Below are positions 33,631 to 37,150 of a stretch of DNA of 37,150 nucleotides, piece after piece. Positions within the stretch are counted from its first letter, which is position 1; each line of letters begins with the position of its first letter. The translations under genes were made by a program, and so were the position numbers. The stretch comes from an unicellular cyanobacterium SU3 (GTDB lineage: Bacteria > Cyanobacteriota > Cyanobacteriia > Cyanobacteriales > Microcystaceae), in assembly GCA_002172675.1 (NCBI GenBank), contig NETF01000195.1, forward strand, positions 1-37,150, given 5' to 3'. The notes under the pieces are model-generated. The model worked only from the letters and a program-made list of their open reading frames with translations, was not told where the DNA came from and searched no databases.

Positions 33631-33687
33631 GTTAACAGCGATCTCGAAGAGATCCGCAAAGCGGTGCGCTAATTAATCACTGTTAAC
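33631..33687. repeat. Nested palindromic element between arsM and arsS
   Basis: The outer arms GTTAACAG (33631-33638) and CTGTTAAC (33680-33687) are perfect complements. They enclose GATCTC-GAA-GAGATC (33640-33654) and CCGC-AAA-GCGG (33654-33664). The element sits in the 93-bp arsM-arsS gap. A close relative of the core is inside the lptF/G-type gene at 24931-24952. It looks like a small mobile palindrome of REP/MITE kind and could also act as a transcript-processing hairpin. Confidence 0.65.
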
Positions 33688-33700
33688 TGATCACTGAGAA

Positions 33701-34891
33701 TTAACAACATTCTCCAGGGGTACAACAGTCTATCTCTTCTTTTATTTCTGTTAGATGATAATCACTGCCTTTGGTTTCTTTGGGATGACGAATTGCTTTA
33801 CTTTTACAACTAAATTCTGTTGCTTCTTCTATGGGTATTTCTTGATAAGGAGGAATCCCAATAATATCTTTTTGGTAAGGACTTTCTGAACGGGTTAAAA
33901 TCTGATAAGTCTTATCACAAACTGCCATTCTTTCTCCCCGACAAAAAATATGTCCGTCATCGTCTTGAACTTGTTTCCAAGGACCTTTATAAATAATAGA
34001 TTGCTTTCTTTCTAAACAAGGCCCTTCTTTACCTTTATAAGCACGAATTGTCATGGAACGAAATTCCACGCCATCAATAACTTGCCAGGGTTGTTCCTCT
34101 CGTTTAAGGATTTCAACCCCATAAAATCCTACTTTTTCAAACATCTTTAAAAATTCATCTTCTCGGAAAGCACCTGCAATACAACCACTCCACAAATCAG
34201 GATCATTTAAAATGTTTTCGGTAGGATCTTCATCACAGACAATATCAGAAATCACTACTCTCCCTCCTCGCTTTAAAACCCGATAGAGTTCTTTAAATAA
34301 CTGTTGTTTGTCCTTCGGTTTAACCAAATTTAAAACACAGTTAGAAATAACAACGTCAATGCTATTATTTGCAACTAAAGGAGACTCTTTACGTAAGCGA
34401 TCGCATTCACTTTCAAACTGACTTAAATCATCCACCGATTGAATAGGATGATCCCGTAACCAACCTTCCACTAAGTCTAAATTTAGGGTTAAATCTTGTA
34501 TTTTTCCCTTGACAAATTTAGTGTTATAAGTTCCAATTTTATCTGCAATTTCTTGTTGATATTTACGGGCGATTTTCAACATCTCATCATTAAAATCAAC
34601 CCCAATCACTTGACCCGTTTTCCCGACTTTTTGGGCTAAAATATAACAATTTTTTCCTGTCCCTGATCCTAAATCTAAAACCGTTTCCCCTTCATCTACA
34701 TAACGAGTCGGATCCCCACAACCGTAATCTTTTTCAATGATTTCTTGGGGTAAAATTTCTAAATAGTTACCCTCGTATTCTGTGGGACAACATAAACTAG
34801 GTTGTTGAACTTTTGCCCCTTCTTGATAACGATCAAGGACAGTTTTTTCAATATCATAACTAACAGAATTTGAAGAATCAGATGTTACCAT
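33701..34891 (-). CDS. arsM: Arsenite S-adenosylmethionine methyltransferase (ArsM, arsenosugar type)
   Basis: 396 aa. ArsM methylates As(III) to mono- and dimethylarsenicals using SAM. The SAM site is VLDLGSGTGKNCYILA (Gly75, 77 and 79). Arsenic-binding cysteines are visible: Cys34-Cys35 and Cys58 before the SAM fold, Cys in LWSGCIAGAF at the place of the conserved ArsM cysteine, and FCRGERMAVC. The extreme C-terminus ends IDCCTPGECC, four cysteines in ten residues. The long C-terminal extension fits the version paired with ArsS in cyanobacteria. Divergent from the GUN4 gene; no ArsR gene or obvious ArsR site is seen. Confidence 0.88.
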   Translation of the reverse strand: MVTSDSSNSVSYDIEKTVLDRYQEGAKVQQPSLCCPTEYEGNYLEILPQEIIEKDYGCGDPTRYVDEGETVLDLGSGTGKNCYILAQKVGKTGQVIGVDFNDEMLKIARKYQQEIADKIGTYNTKFVKGKIQDLTLNLDLVEGWLRDHPIQSVDDLSQFESECDRLRKESPLVANNSIDVVISNCVLNLVKPKDKQQLFKELYRVLKRGGRVVISDIVCDEDPTENILNDPDLWSGCIAGAFREDEFLKMFEKVGFYGVEILKREEQPWQVIDGVEFRSMTIRAYKGKEGPCLERKQSIIYKGPWKQVQDDDGHIFCRGERMAVCDKTYQILTRSESPYQKDIIGIPPYQEIPIEEATEFSCKSKAIRHPKETKGSDYHLTEIKEEIDCCTPGECC

Positions 34892-35046
34892 GTTTCGCCG
34901 TAAACTACCTTCAATTAATTATACAAAAAAAGCAATAGACTATCCTTTCAGGAATGTAATATCATTAAAACAGAAAGAAATGAAAATTTCCTGAGATTTG
35001 TCTGAACTTTCTTAAGATATCATTTATTTGTTACCTAGAATTGATT

Positions 35047-35631
35047 ATGACTGAATCTGTTACCCCAGAAAATAACCCCGATCTATCTGCAATTTTAAGG
35101 GAAGTGCAGTTTTTGAAAGATAAAGTGTTATATTTAGAAGAAAAATTAAAATTAGTTTCAGATATCGATAGATATAGCCAATTACAAGAATTTTTGAAAG
35201 CAGGAAAGTTCCAAGAAGCAGATCAAGAAACCAGTCGGGTGATCCTCGATGCAGTTAACCGTAGTCGGGAGGATCTCACCCCCAACGACATGAAACAACT
35301 GCCTTGTAATATTTTGCAAGTGATTGATAGACTATGGCGAGACTATAGTAGCGATCGCTTTGGGTTTAGTATCCAGTTGCGTCTTTATCTGGATGTGGGA
35401 GGGAGTATTGACACCCTACGCGCTCAAAATATGAGTATCCTAGAGAAGTATGGCGATCGCGTGGGATGGCGTAAAAATGGACAATGGCAAGGGAATAACT
35501 ATCCTAATTGGGATTTTAGCCTATCTGCTCCAAAAGGGTCTTTTCCTGCGATTTGGTGGAAGTCTCCTTATGGGTTTAAAATGGCAACTTTTTGCTTTAT
35601 GCGTTTAATTGAATGTGAGTTAGTGCAATGA
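35047..35631 (+). CDS. GUN4 domain protein
   Basis: 194 aa from the ATG at 35047 (an in-frame TTG at 35041 is less likely). A short coiled coil (LREVQFLKDKVLYLEEKLKL, about residues 18-38) precedes a full GUN4 core: YSQLQEFLKAGKFQEADQET, DRFGFSIQLRLYLDVGGS and YGDRVGWRKNGQW. It ends with the porphyrin-pocket loop area (PAIWWKSPYGFKMATFCFMR). It lacks the N-terminal helical bundle of Synechocystis Gun4 (233 aa), so it is a Gun4-like paralogue and not clearly the Mg-chelatase activator. It is coupled (ATGA) to a secreted protein gene. Confidence 0.88.
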   Translation: MTESVTPENNPDLSAILREVQFLKDKVLYLEEKLKLVSDIDRYSQLQEFLKAGKFQEADQETSRVILDAVNRSREDLTPNDMKQLPCNILQVIDRLWRDYSSDRFGFSIQLRLYLDVGGSIDTLRAQNMSILEKYGDRVGWRKNGQWQGNNYPNWDFSLSAPKGSFPAIWWKSPYGFKMATFCFMRLIECELVQ

Positions 35632-36284
35632 AAAAGATTATTTTATCTATCATTGTTTTTAGTTGTTGCTATTATCCTCTTGGACAAATATTAGCCCAAG
35701 GAAGACTAGATCGCCCGACTTTTTTTAGGGATGGACAACAATTAATGGATCAAGAAATCCAACGATTGCAACAACAATCTGAATCTAACAATATCGAACA
35801 TCCTTCCCAACTGCTAACCATTGATATGGGGCAACTTCACTGGCAAAAATTTATCTTTCAAGAGGGAAATTTTTCGGTTTGGATACCTCAAGGATTACAA
35901 AGTTCTGAAGAAGTTTCTATTGAATTAGAAAATAGTAATTTATCTTTTCAAGTTTTAGCCAGTCATCCCCAAAACTATCGCTTTGTGGCTGCTTATTCTG
36001 ATAGATTAACGTCCAATCAAATCGACAATAAAGAACAATTACTTGATCAAGTTAAACAGGGAATTGTAAAAAAAACAAACTTTACTTTAATAAGTGATAA
36101 AAATATTACCTTTGAAACTGATATCGGTAAAGAATTAACGATGAAAAATGAAGAGGAATTAATTAGTTTTCGAGTTTATTTGATTAATGATAGAATTTAT
36201 GTTTTAGCAGCATCTAACCCAACTGAAACCGATGCTATCTCTGAAACAATTATTAGTTTTTTTGATTCTTTTCGTCTTTTATAA
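35628..36284 (+). CDS. Secreted protein of unknown function
   Basis: 218 aa. An N-terminal signal peptide (KKIILSIIVFSCCYYPLGQI, cut after about LAQ at residue 24) leads to a soluble periplasmic or luminal protein. The mature part has a Gln-rich helix (EIQRLQQQSESNN), then a beta-rich domain starting WQKFIFQEGNFSVWIPQGLQ, which resembles PsbP-like or LpqN-type folds in pattern only, and ends with YVLAASNPTETDAISETIIS. This layout, with repeated strand pairs and a final helix, is common in small cyanobacterial exported proteins. Its ATG overlaps the GUN4 gene stop, so the two are probably translated together. Confidence 0.75.
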   Translation: MKKIILSIIVFSCCYYPLGQILAQGRLDRPTFFRDGQQLMDQEIQRLQQQSESNNIEHPSQLLTIDMGQLHWQKFIFQEGNFSVWIPQGLQSSEEVSIELENSNLSFQVLASHPQNYRFVAAYSDRLTSNQIDNKEQLLDQVKQGIVKKTNFTLISDKNITFETDIGKELTMKNEEELISFRVYLINDRIYVLAASNPTETDAISETIISFFDSFRLL

Positions 36285-36292
36285 GCCCTTTT

Positions 36293-36451
36293 TTATTGAA
36301 AATTCTGTTTATTTTTTCGCATTCCTTTCGTTAAATAAGCTAAGACAAAAACAGTTAATCCCATCATAGCAACATTCAAATATTGAGTGGTTAAAGTTAC
36401 GGTTATAATTAAAAATAAACCTAATAACCAAGTTGGAAATTTTGAAGACAT
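36293..36451 (-). CDS. Small two-helix membrane protein (52 aa)
   Basis: A minus-strand gene from ATG at 36451 to TAA at 36293, preceded by GAGG at good spacing. It reads MSSKFPTWLLGLFLIITVTL, then VAMMGLTVFVLAYLTKGMRK, with a basic end. It has two hydrophobic helices with positive-inside ends. The codon use and Shine-Dalgarno argue that it is real. Its function is unknown. It converges with the secreted protein gene; the ends are 9 bp apart. Confidence 0.65.
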   Translation of the reverse strand: MSSKFPTWLLGLFLIITVTLTTQYLNVAMMGLTVFVLAYLTKGMRKNKQNFQ

Positions 36452-36683
36452 TTAGCCTCACCTCTGATCTAGATATTATTTATTTTAACAGAAGTAAAAC
36501 CTATGTTAATTAAAGGCAACAGGTAACTATAGCAGAAACGAAACCCAACAATATTATGAACTCTAAAGTAGGTAGGTCAGTTATTTGGAAGGTGATGTTT
36601 AGTGATGTTTCTGTTTAGAGGTAATCATTCCAGAAATTGAGTACGTTAGAGTTAATTTTGTATATGGATGGGACAACAGAATT

Positions 36684-37112
36684 ATGGATATTACTGCTGA
36701 AGAATTGCTTGAACTCTATAGTCTTGGAGAAAGGGATTTCTCTGGAGTCAATATTTCGGGAATTATATTGAGAGGTGTAGAATTGCCCAGAATACGACTC
36801 CACAAAGCCAATTTGAGTGGTGCTGATTTGATCGGCTCCGACTTCAGTTATGCTGGGTTGAATGAGTCTGATCTCAGTTTTGCCAAGCTCAGAAGAATTA
36901 ATTTTAGTTATGCTGCCATACTCTATGCTAACCTCGAGGAGGCTGACTTGAGTTATGCTCATTTGTTGGGAACTGATTTGTCTCATTCCAATTTGTGGAG
37001 AGCCAATTTTCAAACCGCTAGATTCAGTAGATCACAAACTCAGTTTCAGAGAGGCGAAACGTTAATCTGCGATCGCCAATTTACGTTGAAACAGCCCAAA
37101 AAACCTCCTTAA
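36684..37112 (+). CDS. Pentapeptide repeat protein
   Basis: 142 aa. Between about residues 16 and 115 the chain follows the A(D/N)LXX pentapeptide pattern: ANLSGADLIGSDFSYAGLNE, ANLEEADLSYAHLLGTDLSH and NLWRANFQTARFS. This predicts a right-handed quadrilateral beta-helix of about five coils. The N-terminal ITAEELLELYSLGERDFSGV is the cap seen in cyanobacterial members. Such proteins are numerous in cyanobacteria and mostly uncharacterised. The last 25 residues are basic and not part of the repeat. No signal peptide, so it is probably cytoplasmic. Confidence 0.85.
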   Translation: MDITAEELLELYSLGERDFSGVNISGIILRGVELPRIRLHKANLSGADLIGSDFSYAGLNESDLSFAKLRRINFSYAAILYANLEEADLSYAHLLGTDLSHSNLWRANFQTARFSRSQTQFQRGETLICDRQFTLKQPKKPP

Positions 37113-37150
37113 ACATAAGTTTGTTTTATATAATAGAAGATTGGACTTAA

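Noticed and set aside
36615-37013. Long open frame on the minus strand opposite the pentapeptide-repeat gene
   Set aside because: It mirrors the 15-base periodicity of the repeat gene on the other strand. Its product (repeated ISTTQIG-like units) has no independent start signal.
1-37150. tRNA, rRNA, CRISPR arrays and intact insertion sequences
   Set aside because: I looked for cloverleaf ends, spaced direct repeats and transposase motifs on both strands and saw none.

Overview
The window comes from a cyanobacterium, most likely a unicellular Cyanothece/Crocosphaera-type organism. The evidence is the photosynthesis and NDH-1 gene set (ndhA-I-G-E, chlG, two GUN4-domain proteins), the pilM-N-O-Q order without pilP, AT-rich intergenic DNA, and about 18 copies of the HIP1 octamer GCGATCGC, where roughly one would be expected by chance. 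The genus is an inference from overall gene style. No tRNA, rRNA, CRISPR array or intact insertion sequence was seen.

Layout. 1-5800: a small unknown ORF, then the type IV pilus operon pilM-pilN-pilO-pilQ, closed by a clear terminator. 5800-6770: a RecB/Cas4-like PD-(D/E)XK nuclease and a doubtful small ORF. 7026-9908: ndhA-ndhI-ndhG-ndhE with a strong terminator. 9909-16090: an accessory, decaying stretch. It holds a helix-turn-helix protein, a frameshifted HEPN-type gene, an intact site-2 protease with CBS domains, an intact AraC regulator, a second AraC gene broken by a T insertion and a 10-bp tandem duplication, a DUF4336 protein and a headless alpha/beta hydrolase. 16126-17366: a ParA ATPase overlapping a coiled-coil protein with a near-terminal Trp, which resembles a carboxysome-positioning McdA/McdB pair. 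17506-20130: chlG and two DUF2382 stress-type proteins. 20122-25005 (minus strand): a GT4 glycosyltransferase, an ABC transporter with ATPase and permease fused in one chain, two small membrane proteins and an LptF/LptG-type permease. 25140-28361: a short-chain dehydrogenase and a GGDEF-EAL protein whose membrane domain resembles the ethylene-binding domain of ETR1-type receptors. 28367-30725 (minus): a TPR protein, a small thylakoid-type membrane protein and a Ser/Thr kinase-GUN4 fusion. 31180-34891: a DUF998 membrane protein and, on the minus strand, an arsenosugar cluster (arsM, arsS, TVP38-type protein). 35047-37112: a GUN4 protein overlapping a secreted protein, a 52-aa membrane protein on the minus strand and a pentapeptide-repeat protein.

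The most interesting items are: the ETR1-like sensor that keeps the Cys/His copper ligands but has Asn where ETR1 has the essential Asp; the McdAB-like pair away from carboxysome genes; the fused ABC transporter with two small membrane partners; two nested inverted-repeat elements (21300-21415 and 33631-33687), the second with a relative inside the lptF-type coding sequence; and a candidate leader hairpin that would mask the ribosome binding site of the DUF4336 gene. Everything here is read by eye from sequence; no database search was possible.
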